From assembly GCA_028816945.1 (NCBI GenBank), contig JAPPQG010000083.1, forward strand, positions 1-6,975: 6,975 bases of DNA. Reading direction: 5' to 3'. The translations under genes and the position numbers were made by a program. Positions within the stretch are counted from its first letter, which is position 1. The number at the start of each line of letters is the position of its first letter. Origin of the DNA: Alphaproteobacteria bacterium. GTDB taxonomy: Bacteria > Pseudomonadota > Alphaproteobacteria > RS24. Under the pieces are notes generated by a model. The model ran no database searches and was not told the DNA's origin. It worked only from the letters and a program-made list of their open reading frames with translations. This document shows, one piece after another, positions 1 through 5,722 of the stretch.

Positions 1-655
1 CGCCTAGGAAGATTTTGCGGCGGCTAACAATCGCCATATTTATCAATAAATAGCCGCCAATCGCACTGCAAAACACAACAAGTTCTGTGCCGTGAATAAT
101 TGTGCGGTTGAGAAAAGTGAGGACAAAGGCTATACCTGCAACGGCAAAAATAGCAAGCAGGCCGGCTAATCCGTCCATCCCATCAATTATATTAAAGGCA
201 TTGACAATGCCTACAACCGCAATAATGGTTATAATATAGCCAAATATGCCAATATCTAGCACAAAGCCAGAGGGCAATATGCCTAATGTTTGAATATGGA
301 CGGCCGAACCAAAACACATAATGCTTGTTATGAGAATTTGTGCGAATAATTTATAGATGGGCCTCATGTCAAACAAATCATCAATCATGCCTGTTAGCAC
401 TAAAAGCCCTGCTGTGCCGATGAGCCATTTGAGTTCAGGTTCAACTGTCTCAGTCACGAACACTGTGACAGCTATGGTGAAATAAATACACACCCCGCCG
501 ATAAACGGGATTTCCCCGTCATGATATTTATGGCCGCCGGGCTTGTCCGTGAATCCATATTTATGGGCTAATGGGTACATAAAAAGTGCTAATACAAGGC
601 TTGAACCACCTGCGATAAGCCCCCATAGGATATTATTTGTGAGAATTTCAATCAT
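1..655 (-). CDS. wecA: WecA-type UDP-GlcNAc:polyprenyl-phosphate GlcNAc-1-phosphate transferase, 5' part (3' end outside window)
   Basis: Integral membrane enzyme that would transfer GlcNAc-1-phosphate from UDP-GlcNAc to undecaprenyl phosphate, the first step of O-antigen, enterobacterial-common-antigen-like or other surface glycans. I translated the minus strand by hand from the ATG at 655-653; the frame stays open for 218 codons to the edge. Visible family motifs: HDGEIPFIGG (residues 45-54), the acidic pair D92-D93 followed by LFDMRPIYK, and NAFNIIDGMDGLAG (152-165) with N155, D158 and D161. The last visible residues are FLG, exactly where the family's FLGDAGS motif begins. About seven hydrophobic segments are visible (roughly 8-28, 51-70, 76-90, 103-120, 129-153, 165-182, 191-209). 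The wording of the motifs is closer to enterobacterial WecA than to MraY or TagO. AAGGA lies 8 bases before the start. The C-terminal His motif of the family is beyond the window, so substrate choice is inferred. Confidence 0.9.
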   Translation of the reverse strand, partial: MIEILTNNILWGLIAGGSSLVLALFMYPLAHKYGFTDKPGGHKYHDGEIPFIGGVCIYFTIAVTVFVTETVEPELKWLIGTAGLLVLTGMIDDLFDMRPIYKLFAQILITSIMCFGSAVHIQTLGILPSGFVLDIGIFGYIITIIAVVGIVNAFNIIDGMDGLAGLLAIFAVAGIAFVLTFLNRTIIHGTELVVFCSAIGGYLLINMAIVSRRKIFLG

Positions 656-784
656 ATAAGCGTCCTTGCCCTATTGTCTGCCTTATTTTTTTTCATTTGG
701 CAAGCCCCCGATACGCCTATATCAGCTACCTGCATTGTGTGTGCGAGCCTTATGGGCGGCTTGTGATTGGCAGATTAGCTAGGG

Positions 785-835
785 AAATGGCTAGTGAAAA
801 TTATTGGCTAGGCAAAATGGCTAGGGCAAATTATT
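785..835. repeat. Two-copy degenerate direct repeat, 30-bp period
   Basis: Positions 785-805 and 815-835 are both of the form AAATGGCTAG-nnnnn-ATTATT and agree at 19 of 21 bases; the differences fall in the middle (TGAAA versus GGCAA). GGCTAG also occurs between them (806-811), and GCTAG lies just before the first copy (778-782). The repeat ends 14 bases before the TTGACA of the rpmJ promoter, so it could bind a regulator, or it may simply be a slippage product like the other repeats in this window. Confidence 0.7.
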
Positions 836-848
836 AACTCTAAAATTA

Positions 849-877
849 TTGACAGACGGCTTATATTTGGTTAAATA
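849..877 (+). promoter_or_regulatory. Probable sigma-70-type promoter of rpmJ
   Basis: A perfect -35 hexamer TTGACA sits at 849-854. The -10 element is either TTAAAT at 871-876 (16-bp spacer, four of six consensus bases) or TAAATA at 872-877 (17-bp spacer). Transcription would begin near 884, leaving about 80 bases of leader before the rpmJ start at 963. No other promoter as good is visible before pntAA, so this one may also feed the downstream genes. Confidence 0.55.
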
Positions 878-962
878 TCCCTATCTGTGATTATTGGTGA
901 GGCGGTTTCGCTCAACTATTTTCATGTTATTTTCGTATCATTTCCGTTTTGGAGTTTGAATA

Positions 963-1088
963 ATGAAAGTTAGAAATTCGCTAAAATCTCTGCGGGCGCG
1001 CCACCAGAAAAACCAACTTGTGCGCCGCCGCGGCCGTCTTTATGTGATAAATAAAGCCAATAAGCGTTTCAAAGCGCGGCAGGGATAA
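963..1088 (+). CDS. rpmJ: 50S ribosomal protein bL36, cysteine-free form
   Basis: Forty-one codons encode [20 protein letters not shown] followed by the very basic [21 protein letters not shown]. This is the typical alphaproteobacterial bL36, a small protein of the large ribosomal subunit that sits in 23S rRNA near the peptidyl-transferase side. The zinc-binding form of the family carries three Cys and one His; here there is no Cys at all, so this is the zinc-free (C-minus) type. The length is what that type normally has. GGAG at 951-954 lies 8 bases before the ATG, and a promoter with a perfect -35 lies upstream. It is not in the large ribosomal protein operon; lone rpmJ genes of this kind are usual in alphaproteobacteria. 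The gene is too short for many ORF callers. Confidence 0.96.
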   Translation: MKVRNSLKSLRARHQKNQLVRRRGRLYVINKANKRFKARQG

Positions 1089-1104
1089 AATCTGCGCAAA
1101 GATA

Positions 1105-1200
1105 GAAAGGCACAATAGAGCGAGCTAATAAAGAAAGGTAATAAAGAGAGGCAGTAAATTAAAGAGGCACAATAAGAGAGGCAATAAATAAGGAGAGGCA
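1105..1200 (+). repeat. Purine-rich degenerate repeat in the leader of the small membrane protein gene (GAGGCA units)
   Basis: The rpmJ to small-membrane-gene gap consists largely of units resembling GAGAGGCAATAAA. Exact GAGGCA cores begin at 1148, 1164, 1178 and 1195 (spacings 16, 14 and 17), and the diverged cores AAAGGCA and AAAGGTA lie further left (about 1106-1112 and 1134-1140). Each core is itself a Shine-Dalgarno-like GAGG. Only the last (AGGAGAGG at 1191-1198) is placed correctly before an ATG, at 1203. The leader has almost no C or T runs and no terminator-like hairpin. Confidence 0.75.
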
Positions 1201-1202
1201 AT

Positions 1203-1358
1203 ATGGCAAATGAATATAAAGATGTTTCCAAATGGGGACAGGATATGGATGCGCCCGCGCATTTGCAAATGTATAAATGGTTTTTATATCTTTCAAAATG
1301 GGGTTTGCTCGGCACAGCCCTTATTCTATTATTATTATTTCTTTTCATTTTCATTTAG
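1203..1358 (+). CDS. aa3-type cytochrome c oxidase subunit IV-like small membrane protein
   Basis: Fifty-one codons from an ATG with an excellent ribosome binding site (AGGAG at 1191-1195, seven bases away). The protein has a polar N-terminus (MANEYKDVSKWGQDMDAPAH), then HLQMYKWFLYLSKWG (20-34) and a single strongly hydrophobic helix of roughly 18 residues (33-51) ending at the stop. This plan, an acidic head, then an aromatic stretch ending in KWG, then one helix, matches the bacterial aa3-type cytochrome oxidase subunit IV family (Pfam PF07835), a small accessory helix on the oxidase. From memory, annotated members of this family often lie beside pntA in alphaproteobacteria, which agrees with the neighbour here. 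The assignment is by motif and context, not alignment; another single-pass membrane protein is possible. It would be read together with rpmJ and the pnt genes. Confidence 0.72.
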   Translation: MANEYKDVSKWGQDMDAPAHLQMYKWFLYLSKWGLLGTALILLLLFLFIFI

Positions 1359-1398
1359 AGCCATCTCTAATGGGTGATTTGAATGCATGCAATTAAGC

Positions 1399-1461
1399 AG
1401 AGTATAGAGATAGAATATAAAGATAGAGTATAAAGATAATAGAGTATAGAGATAAGAGATA
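1399..1461 (+). repeat. 13-14-bp tandem repeat abutting the pntAA start codon
   Basis: AGAGTATAGAGATA occurs exactly at 1399-1412 and again at 1441-1454. Between them lie GAATATAAAGATA (1413-1425) and GAGTATAAAGATA (1426-1438), and a partial unit AGAGATA fills 1455-1461 up to the ATG. The array has no C on the plus strand. It replaces the normal ribosome-binding region: only weak GAG/AGAG triplets at 1449-1451 and 1455-1458 are available to pair with 16S rRNA. Confidence 0.85.
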
Positions 1462-2619
1462 ATGGCACTCAAACTGGCTGTCCTAAAAGAGGAGAGGGCA
1501 GAGGAAACGCGGGTTGCGGCTTCACCTGAAACTGTGAAAAAATTTGCAAAATTAGGTTTTGCAATAGGCATTGAACCTTCCGCAGGCGCAAAGGCAGGCT
1601 TTGTAGATGCTATTTATCAAAAGGCCGGCGCCCAATTAGCAACAGATGATTTTATTAAAACAGCCGATATTGTGCTTAGCGTGCAGGCACCGCCTCTTCC
1701 CCGCCTCAAAACGCTTAAAAAAGGCGCGATTTTAATTGCCCAACTTGCCCCCTATCAAAACCAAGATTTATTGCGGGCTTGTGCCGAATATGGCATTGAT
1801 GCGCTTGCTATGGAATTAATGCCCCGCATTACCCGCGCCCAATCTATGGATGTTTTATCTTCGCAATCCAATTTAGCAGGCTATAAGGCGGTTTTGGATG
1901 CCGCGTCTGTGTATGAGCGCGCTTTGCCTATGATGATGACGGCGGCTGGCACGATTGCCCCGGCGCGTATATTTATTATGGGGGCGGGCGTTGCTGGTTT
2001 GCAAGCCATTGCGACTGCTAAACGGCTTGGCGCGATTGTCAGCGCAACCGATGTACGCAAAGCCGCCGCCGAGCAGGTAGAGAGTCTAGGGGCAGATTTT
2101 ATTATGGTTGAGACAGATGAAAATGAATCGGGCGAGACAAAGGCAGGCTATGCACAAGAAATGAGTGAGTCTTACCAAAAAAAACAAGCCGAACTCATTG
2201 CCGACCATATTGCAACACAAAATATTGTTATTTGCACCGCCCTTATCCCCGGCCGTCCCGCCCCTGAACTTATTTCACAAGCAATGGTAGAGCGCATGCA
2301 AGCAGGGTCTGTTATTGTCGATCTAGCGGCCGAACAAGGCGGGAATTGTAGCCTGTCAAAAGCAGGTGATATTATCACTCATAAGGGTGTTACAATTATC
2401 GCCCATCACAATGTAGCAGGGCGACTTGCGGCAAGTGCAAGCGAACTTTATGCCCGCAATTTATATCATTTTGTGGAAGGGTTTTTTGATAAGGAGACAG
2501 GCGGTTTTATCACAGATTGGGATGATGAAATTATTGCCAATATCGGCCTAACCCATAATGGGGCGATTATTCATCCCGCTTTCAAACAGACTCTCGAACA
2601 GGATGGGGGGGCGCATTGA
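1462..2619 (+). CDS. pntAA: Proton-translocating NAD(P) transhydrogenase subunit alpha part 1 (NAD(H)-binding domain I)
   Basis: This 385-residue soluble subunit binds NADH and passes hydride to NADP+ on PntB. The N-terminus MALKLAVLKEERAEETRVAA is the family start, so ATG 1462 is right despite a poor ribosome binding site. Visible motifs: RITRAQSMDVLSSQSNLAGY (122-141), the mobile loop region that contacts nucleotide; a Rossmann GAGVAGLQ (174-181) with acidic D197 at the end of the next strand, as expected for NAD(H) rather than NADP(H); KAGYAQEMSESY (227-238); and AALIPGRPAP-like TALIPGRPAP (259-268). The chain stops after domain I with no membrane helices, so this is the split-alpha arrangement known from Rhodospirillum rubrum, not the fused E. 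coli PntA. Its stop overlaps the next start (TGATG), implying translational coupling to pntAB. A 13-14-bp repeat array directly precedes it. Confidence 0.97.
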   Translation: MALKLAVLKEERAEETRVAASPETVKKFAKLGFAIGIEPSAGAKAGFVDAIYQKAGAQLATDDFIKTADIVLSVQAPPLPRLKTLKKGAILIAQLAPYQNQDLLRACAEYGIDALAMELMPRITRAQSMDVLSSQSNLAGYKAVLDAASVYERALPMMMTAAGTIAPARIFIMGAGVAGLQAIATAKRLGAIVSATDVRKAAAEQVESLGADFIMVETDENESGETKAGYAQEMSESYQKKQAELIADHIATQNIVICTALIPGRPAPELISQAMVERMQAGSVIVDLAAEQGGNCSLSKAGDIITHKGVTIIAHHNVAGRLAASASELYARNLYHFVEGFFDKETGGFITDWDDEIIANIGLTHNGAIIHPAFKQTLEQDGGAH

Positions 2620-2966
2620 TGGATATACAGCCCATTATTTATTTATTAAGCATTTTTATATTGGCGATATTTGTCGGCTATTATGTTGTCTGGTCGGTGA
2701 CACCTGCTTTGCATACACCGCTTATGTCTGTCACAAATGCTATTTCATCGGTCATTATTGTTGGTGCGCTGATAGCTGTTGGTATTGGCGGGAATATCGG
2801 CGGTGGTATCGAAGGGAGTGCCGAACAAACTGTCCGCATGGATAAATCAATTATTTTGGCGCGTTGGCTTGGCTTTTTTGCCATTGTGCTAGCCGCGGTT
2901 AATATATTTGGCGGTTTTCTTGTCACGCAAAGAATGCTGTCTATGTATCGCAAAAAGGATAAATAA
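2619..2966 (+). CDS. pntAB: Proton-translocating NAD(P) transhydrogenase subunit alpha part 2 (membrane domain)
   Basis: A 115-residue inner-membrane protein supplying the alpha-side helices of domain II, the proton channel of the transhydrogenase. Three hydrophobic helices are visible (about 6-25, 38-57 and 80-105). Family signatures are FVGYYVVWSVTPALHTPLMS (18-37), VTNAISSVIIVGAL (38-51) and ARWLGFFAIVLAAVNIFGGF (81-100), followed by LVTQRMLSMY and a lysine-rich tail. The loop between helices 2 and 3 is glycine-rich (GIGGNIGGGIEG, 55-66). I chose ATG 2619, which overlaps the pntAA stop by one base (TGATG); an in-frame TTG at 2616 directly before it would add a single residue and is less likely. 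pntB follows after two bases. Length and gene order are as in other split-alpha pnt operons. Confidence 0.96.
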   Translation: MDIQPIIYLLSIFILAIFVGYYVVWSVTPALHTPLMSVTNAISSVIIVGALIAVGIGGNIGGGIEGSAEQTVRMDKSIILARWLGFFAIVLAAVNIFGGFLVTQRMLSMYRKKDK

Positions 2967-2968
2967 TC

Positions 2969-4411
2969 ATGCTCAGTGCCGATATATCAGCTGTGCTTTA
3001 TCTTGTGGCGAGCGTCTGTTTTATCATGGCGTTGCGGGGATTAAGTTCGCCTGAAACAGCTAGGCGCGGCAATTATCTAGGCATGCTTGGCATGGGGTTA
3101 GCGATTGCTGTCACCCTTGCCAACCTTGATATAGGCAATATTACCAATCTACAATTTATTGTCGTTGGCATTTTGATTGGCGGCATAATAGGTGCTTTTA
3201 TTGCCCGCACGATTGCTATGACAGCCATGCCGCAACTGGTTGCTGCTTTTCATTCACTCGTTGGGTTAGCGGCTGTTTTGGTTGCTTGGGCCGCCTTTTT
3301 AGCCCCCCATGCGTTTGGCATTCTCAATTTTGATTTGGGTGCGCATTTGGGTGTGGATGGGGGACTTATCAATCGGGCGAGTTTGGTTGAAATGTCTTTG
3401 GGCTTGGCGGTTGGGGCGATTACATTTTCAGGTTCTGTGATTGCTTTTGTTAAACTGCAAGGCATTATGTCGGGCGCCCCTATTCTTTTGCCCTTACGCC
3501 ATTTGCTTAATTTTGCTTTGCTTGGCGGGATTATTTGGGGGGTGAGCTATATCACCTTAAACCCTGCCACCCAAGCGATGACTCTTATTTTCCTATTGAT
3601 TACCATTCTTGCCTTTATTTTAGGCTTTCTCATTATCATTCCCATTGGCGGGGCGGATATGCCTGTTGTTGTCTCTATGCTGAATTCCTATTCTGGCTGG
3701 GCGGCGGCGGGGATTGGTTTTACGCTTAATAATATGGCATTGGTTATTACTGGCGCGCTGGTTGGCTCTTCTGGTGCAATTTTATCTTATATTATGTGTA
3801 AGGGCATGAATCGCTCTTTTATTTCAGTTATTTTGGGTGGTTTTGGCGGCGATGAAATAGCAGGCGGGGCAGGCGATGTAGAACAACGCCCCGTCAAGCA
3901 GGGCAGTGCGGATGATGCGGCCTTTATTATGAAAAATGCCGCGTCCGTTATTATTGTGCCGGGCTATGGCATGGCGGTTGCGCAAGCCCAACATGCTGTA
4001 CGAGAAATGGCCGATATGTTGAAAAAAGCAGGCGTTAAAGTGCGCTATGCGATTCATCCCGTCGCTGGGCGTATGCCGGGACATATGAATGTTTTATTGG
4101 CAGAAGCCAATGTGCCTTATGATGAGGTGTTTGAATTGGAGGATATAAATAGTGCCTTTGCACAGGCTGATATTGCTTTTGTGATTGGCGCAAATGATGT
4201 GACTAATCCCGCGGCAAAGACTGACCCAACGAGTCCTATTTTCGGCATGCCAGTTTTAGATGTTGAACGCGCGGCCACAGTTTTATTTGTTAAACGCAGT
4301 CTTGGGTCTGGTTATGCAGGCGTGGAAAATGAATTATTTTTCCGCGACAATACAATGATGTTATTTTCCGATGCGAAGAAAATGGTCGAGAATATTATAA
4401 AGGCGTTTTAG
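2969..4411 (+). CDS. pntB: Proton-translocating NAD(P) transhydrogenase subunit beta
   Basis: The 480-residue subunit combines the larger part of the membrane proton channel (domain II, about 1-290) with the NADP(H)-binding domain III (about 300-480). MPQLVAAFHSLVGLAAVLV (87-105) holds H95, which aligns with the conserved channel histidine of E. coli PntB. GGADMPVVVSMLNSYSGWAA (228-247) holds D230 and the conserved asparagine N239. MNRSFISVILGGFGG (280-294) is the link to domain III. There, VPGYGMAVAQAQH (330-342) is the NADP fold glycine motif, HPVAGRMPGHMNVLLAEA (363-380) and GANDVTNPAA (407-416) line the site, and KRSLGSGYAGVENELFF (442-458) is the lid over NADP(H). All key residues are present and the length is normal. 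AAGGA at 2955-2959 precedes ATG 2969 by nine bases. It ends only 56 bp from the convergent rpsU stop. Confidence 0.98.
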   Translation: MLSADISAVLYLVASVCFIMALRGLSSPETARRGNYLGMLGMGLAIAVTLANLDIGNITNLQFIVVGILIGGIIGAFIARTIAMTAMPQLVAAFHSLVGLAAVLVAWAAFLAPHAFGILNFDLGAHLGVDGGLINRASLVEMSLGLAVGAITFSGSVIAFVKLQGIMSGAPILLPLRHLLNFALLGGIIWGVSYITLNPATQAMTLIFLLITILAFILGFLIIIPIGGADMPVVVSMLNSYSGWAAAGIGFTLNNMALVITGALVGSSGAILSYIMCKGMNRSFISVILGGFGGDEIAGGAGDVEQRPVKQGSADDAAFIMKNAASVIIVPGYGMAVAQAQHAVREMADMLKKAGVKVRYAIHPVAGRMPGHMNVLLAEANVPYDEVFELEDINSAFAQADIAFVIGANDVTNPAAKTDPTSPIFGMPVLDVERAATVLFVKRSLGSGYAGVENELFFRDNTMMLFSDAKKMVENIIKAF

Positions 4412-4472
4412 CAACTGTTTTCAGCAGCTATTTTAATAGCCGTTTTAGCAACCCTTTTAGCCCCTTTTTAGC
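4404..4472. repeat. TTTTAGC heptamer repeat spanning the pntB and rpsU stop codons
   Basis: TTTTAGC begins at 4406, 4443, 4455 and 4466, and the longer CGTTTTAGCAAC occurs at both 4404-4415 and 4441-4452. The first copy contains the TAG that ends pntB, and the last contains, on the other strand, the TAA that ends rpsU. The convergent gap is therefore almost wholly made of this heptamer and near-copies. Confidence 0.75.
4427..4440. terminator. Weak candidate bidirectional terminator between pntB and rpsU
   Basis: GCTATT (4427-4432) and AATAGC (4435-4440) form a perfect six-base inverted repeat around TT. A short T-run follows on the plus strand (CGTTTT, 4441-4446); on the minus strand the following sequence is only mildly U-rich (GTTTTC read as GAAAAC). 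The stem is AT-rich, so it would be a poor hairpin. I list it because this is the only dyad in the convergent gap, where both transcripts have to end. Confidence 0.3.
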
Positions 4473-4692
4473 GGCGGCGATTATTGGTGACGAGTCCTTC
4501 GCGTTGTGCCATTTTGCGTGCTAATTTACGCACACGGCGCACCGACTCAGTTCTTTCACGCGCTTTCTTTTCCGATGGCTTTTCATAATGGTCGCGTAAT
4601 TTCATTTCACGGAATACGCCTTCTCGTTGAAGTTTTTTCTTCAACACTCGATAAGCCTGATCGACATTATTATCGCGGACTGTAACTTGCAC
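4468..4692 (-). CDS. rpsU: 30S ribosomal protein bS21
   Basis: Seventy-four residues, beginning [20 protein letters not shown] and continuing with [20 protein letters not shown] (24-43). This is the highly conserved bS21 sequence, a basic small-subunit protein that sits near the 3' end of 16S rRNA and helps initiation. The C-terminal half is rich in Arg and Lys and ends in NNRRR. The start codon is GTG (4692-4690), supported by the conserved N-terminus and by GAGG at 4703-4700 placed seven bases upstream. A good promoter lies about 100 bp upstream on this strand. Its divergence from the COQ9-family gene is a known arrangement: one protein family model for that neighbour is named for divergent transcription from rpsU. 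Confidence 0.97.
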   Translation of the reverse strand: MQVTVRDNNVDQAYRVLKKKLQREGVFREMKLRDHYEKPSEKKARERTESVRRVRKLARKMAQREGLVTNNRRR

Positions 4693-4748
4693 TCTTATAC
4701 CTCAATTAATATTTCATTTATCGCTGGCGCAGGGGTGATATGCACCTT

Positions 4749-4781
4749 AAAAACCTATTCATAAAAACCTATTGATAGGTT
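4749..4781. promoter_or_regulatory. Operator-like palindrome with an extra half-site in the rpsU 5' region
   Basis: AACCTAT (4766-4772) and ATAGGTT (4775-4781) form a seven-base inverted repeat around TG. A second direct copy of the half-site, AAAAACCTATT, lies at 4749-4759, 14 bp from the same 11-mer at 4763-4773. On the minus strand this block begins about eight bases after the -10 element of the rpsU promoter, so it covers the start point and early transcript. It could bind a regulator or form a hairpin at the mRNA 5' end. The binder is unknown. Confidence 0.45.
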
Positions 4782-4789
4782 AATATGTC

Positions 4790-4818
4790 TGTATAGCAAA
4801 AAATCCCGCTTTTGTCTA
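4790..4818 (-). promoter_or_regulatory. Probable sigma-70-type promoter of rpsU
   Basis: On the minus strand, TAGACA (4818-4813) and TATACA (4795-4790) are separated by exactly 17 bases; each matches five of six consensus bases. Transcription would start near 4783 and give a leader of about 90 bases before the GTG at 4692. For the opposite strand, TTGTCT (4812-4817) with TTTAAT (4836-4841, 18-bp spacer) is a weak possibility for the COQ9-family gene. Confidence 0.65.
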
Positions 4819-4922
4819 GTCTTATCTAGGCTTTATTTAATCGCTATTTATTATGGCGCATTTATCGACCTATATTGCCGATTTTGCTTGTTTATGACAC
4901 TAAAACCCCCGATATTTGATAT

Positions 4923-5633
4923 ATGAATAAGGATTCACAAGGACAAACAGCACAAGATATGCAAGACGCGCAAGATAAAAAGACCGCACAGGCCGCACCT
5001 GTCGCACAGGCGGCGATATTGGACTCTGCCTTGCCCGCATTGGCTGTGGAAGGATTTACCGAATCAGTTTTAGATAAAGCCGTTGTGGCGGCGGGCTTTC
5101 AGCCCTCTGTTAAAAGGAAGGCTTTTCCACGCGGCGCCTTGGATTTGGCGATTTATTTCATTGCCCGCGGCACAGATGAAATGGAAAAAAAATTAGCCAC
5201 GATGGATTTGCCCGCTATGAAAGTGCGGGCGCGTATCACGCAAGCCGTGCGCACACGATTAGAGATAGATGCGGCTGATAAGGATATTGTTCGAAAAGCA
5301 GCCTATTTTTTCGCCCAGCCTGCTCATGCAAAAGAAGCAGCTAAATTGCTTGGCGCAACTGTCGATGCTATGTGGCGGGCGGCGGGCGATACAAGCACAG
5401 ATAGTAATTTTTATTCCAAACGCGCTATTTTAAGCAGTGTGTATATCGCTACGCGGCTTTTTTGGTTGCAAGATAATAGCCCCAATCATCGCGAGAGTTG
5501 GGCTTTTCTCGACCGCCGTATTGAAAATGTCATGCAAATTGAGACGGGCAAGGCCAAATTCCGTGAGCTGAAAAAGCGTTTTCCTGACCCATTAGCTGTG
5601 CTCGCGCGGTGGCGCTATGGTGAAAAGCGTTAG
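4923..5633 (+). CDS. coq9: COQ9-family protein (rpsU-divergent family), ubiquinone biosynthesis
   Basis: A 236-residue soluble protein. COQ9 proteins have a TetR-like helical fold with a lipid-binding pocket; the mitochondrial homologue helps the COQ7 hydroxylase act on demethoxyubiquinone. The conserved part begins near residue 32 (ILDSALPALAVEGFTESVLD, a helix-turn-helix-like segment) and includes FPRGALDLAIYFIARGTDEM (68-87). The clearest signature is GDTSTDSNFYSKRAILSSVY (155-174) plus TRLFWLQDNSPNHRESWAFL (177-196) and DRRIENVMQIE (197-207). The first 31 residues are low-complexity and rich in Gln, Ala and Asp. No good ribosome binding site precedes ATG 4923; ATG 4959 (residue 13) is an alternative, also without well-placed pairing. 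The divergent position from rpsU strongly supports the family call. A biosynthetic role here is inferred from homology. Confidence 0.93.
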   Translation: MNKDSQGQTAQDMQDAQDKKTAQAAPVAQAAILDSALPALAVEGFTESVLDKAVVAAGFQPSVKRKAFPRGALDLAIYFIARGTDEMEKKLATMDLPAMKVRARITQAVRTRLEIDAADKDIVRKAAYFFAQPAHAKEAAKLLGATVDAMWRAAGDTSTDSNFYSKRAILSSVYIATRLFWLQDNSPNHRESWAFLDRRIENVMQIETGKAKFRELKKRFPDPLAVLARWRYGEKR

Positions 5634-5686
5634 CCCTGTGAGCCTATACTATCCTATCCTATCCATGCTATCTATGTTAGCCCCTG

Positions 5687-5722
5687 CTAATTCATGCTAG
5701 TCCATACTAATTCATGCTAGTC
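5687..5722. repeat. Exact 16-bp direct repeat, 20-bp period, overlapping the purK stop codon
   Basis: CTAATTCATGCTAGTC occurs exactly at 5687-5702 and 5707-5722. The second copy supplies the purK stop (TAG on minus, 5719-5717) and its last Asp codon. To the left, 5641-5680 is made of looser CTATCC/CATGCTA units, so the whole coq9/purK gap (5634-5716) is repeat-derived. No hairpin with a T-run, and so no clear terminator, is visible in it. Confidence 0.85.

Larger units (their letters stand above)
656..962. other. Divergent intergenic spacer wecA/rpmJ
   Basis: This 307-bp stretch separates the divergent wecA and rpmJ starts. It holds the wecA ribosome binding site (just right of 655), a T8 run near 690, a degenerate 30-bp-period direct repeat (785-835), the probable rpmJ promoter (849-877) and the rpmJ Shine-Dalgarno GGAG at 951-954. 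I found no convincing wecA promoter, tRNA, or sizeable ORF. The only small ORF of note (788-838, 16 codons) is produced by the repeat and has no family resemblance. Confidence 0.6.

Noticed and set aside
1..130. Apparent frameshift near the 3' visible end of wecA
   Set aside because: A first hand translation seemed to hit TGA at 45-43, but recounting each 60-base line showed a counting error. The correct frame is open to the edge and reads into IGGYLLINMAIVSRRKIFLG.
788..838. Sixteen-codon ORF MASENYWLGKMARANY before the rpmJ promoter
   Set aside because: It is created by the 30-bp repeat (a multiple of three), has a badly spaced AGGG only, lies upstream of the likely promoter and resembles no known peptide.
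1040..1571. Minus-strand open frames of 104 and 78 codons across the rpmJ-pntAA gaps
   Set aside because: They are antisense readings of the purine-rich repeats, giving monotonous Leu/Ser/Tyr/Cys runs, and they overlap rpmJ, the small membrane gene and the start of pntAA.
2558..2845. Plus-strand 95-codon frame over the pntAA/pntAB junction, and other long frames within pntB and purK
   Set aside because: They overlap well-supported conserved genes in other frames, and their Cys- or Trp-rich compositions are typical of out-of-frame readings.
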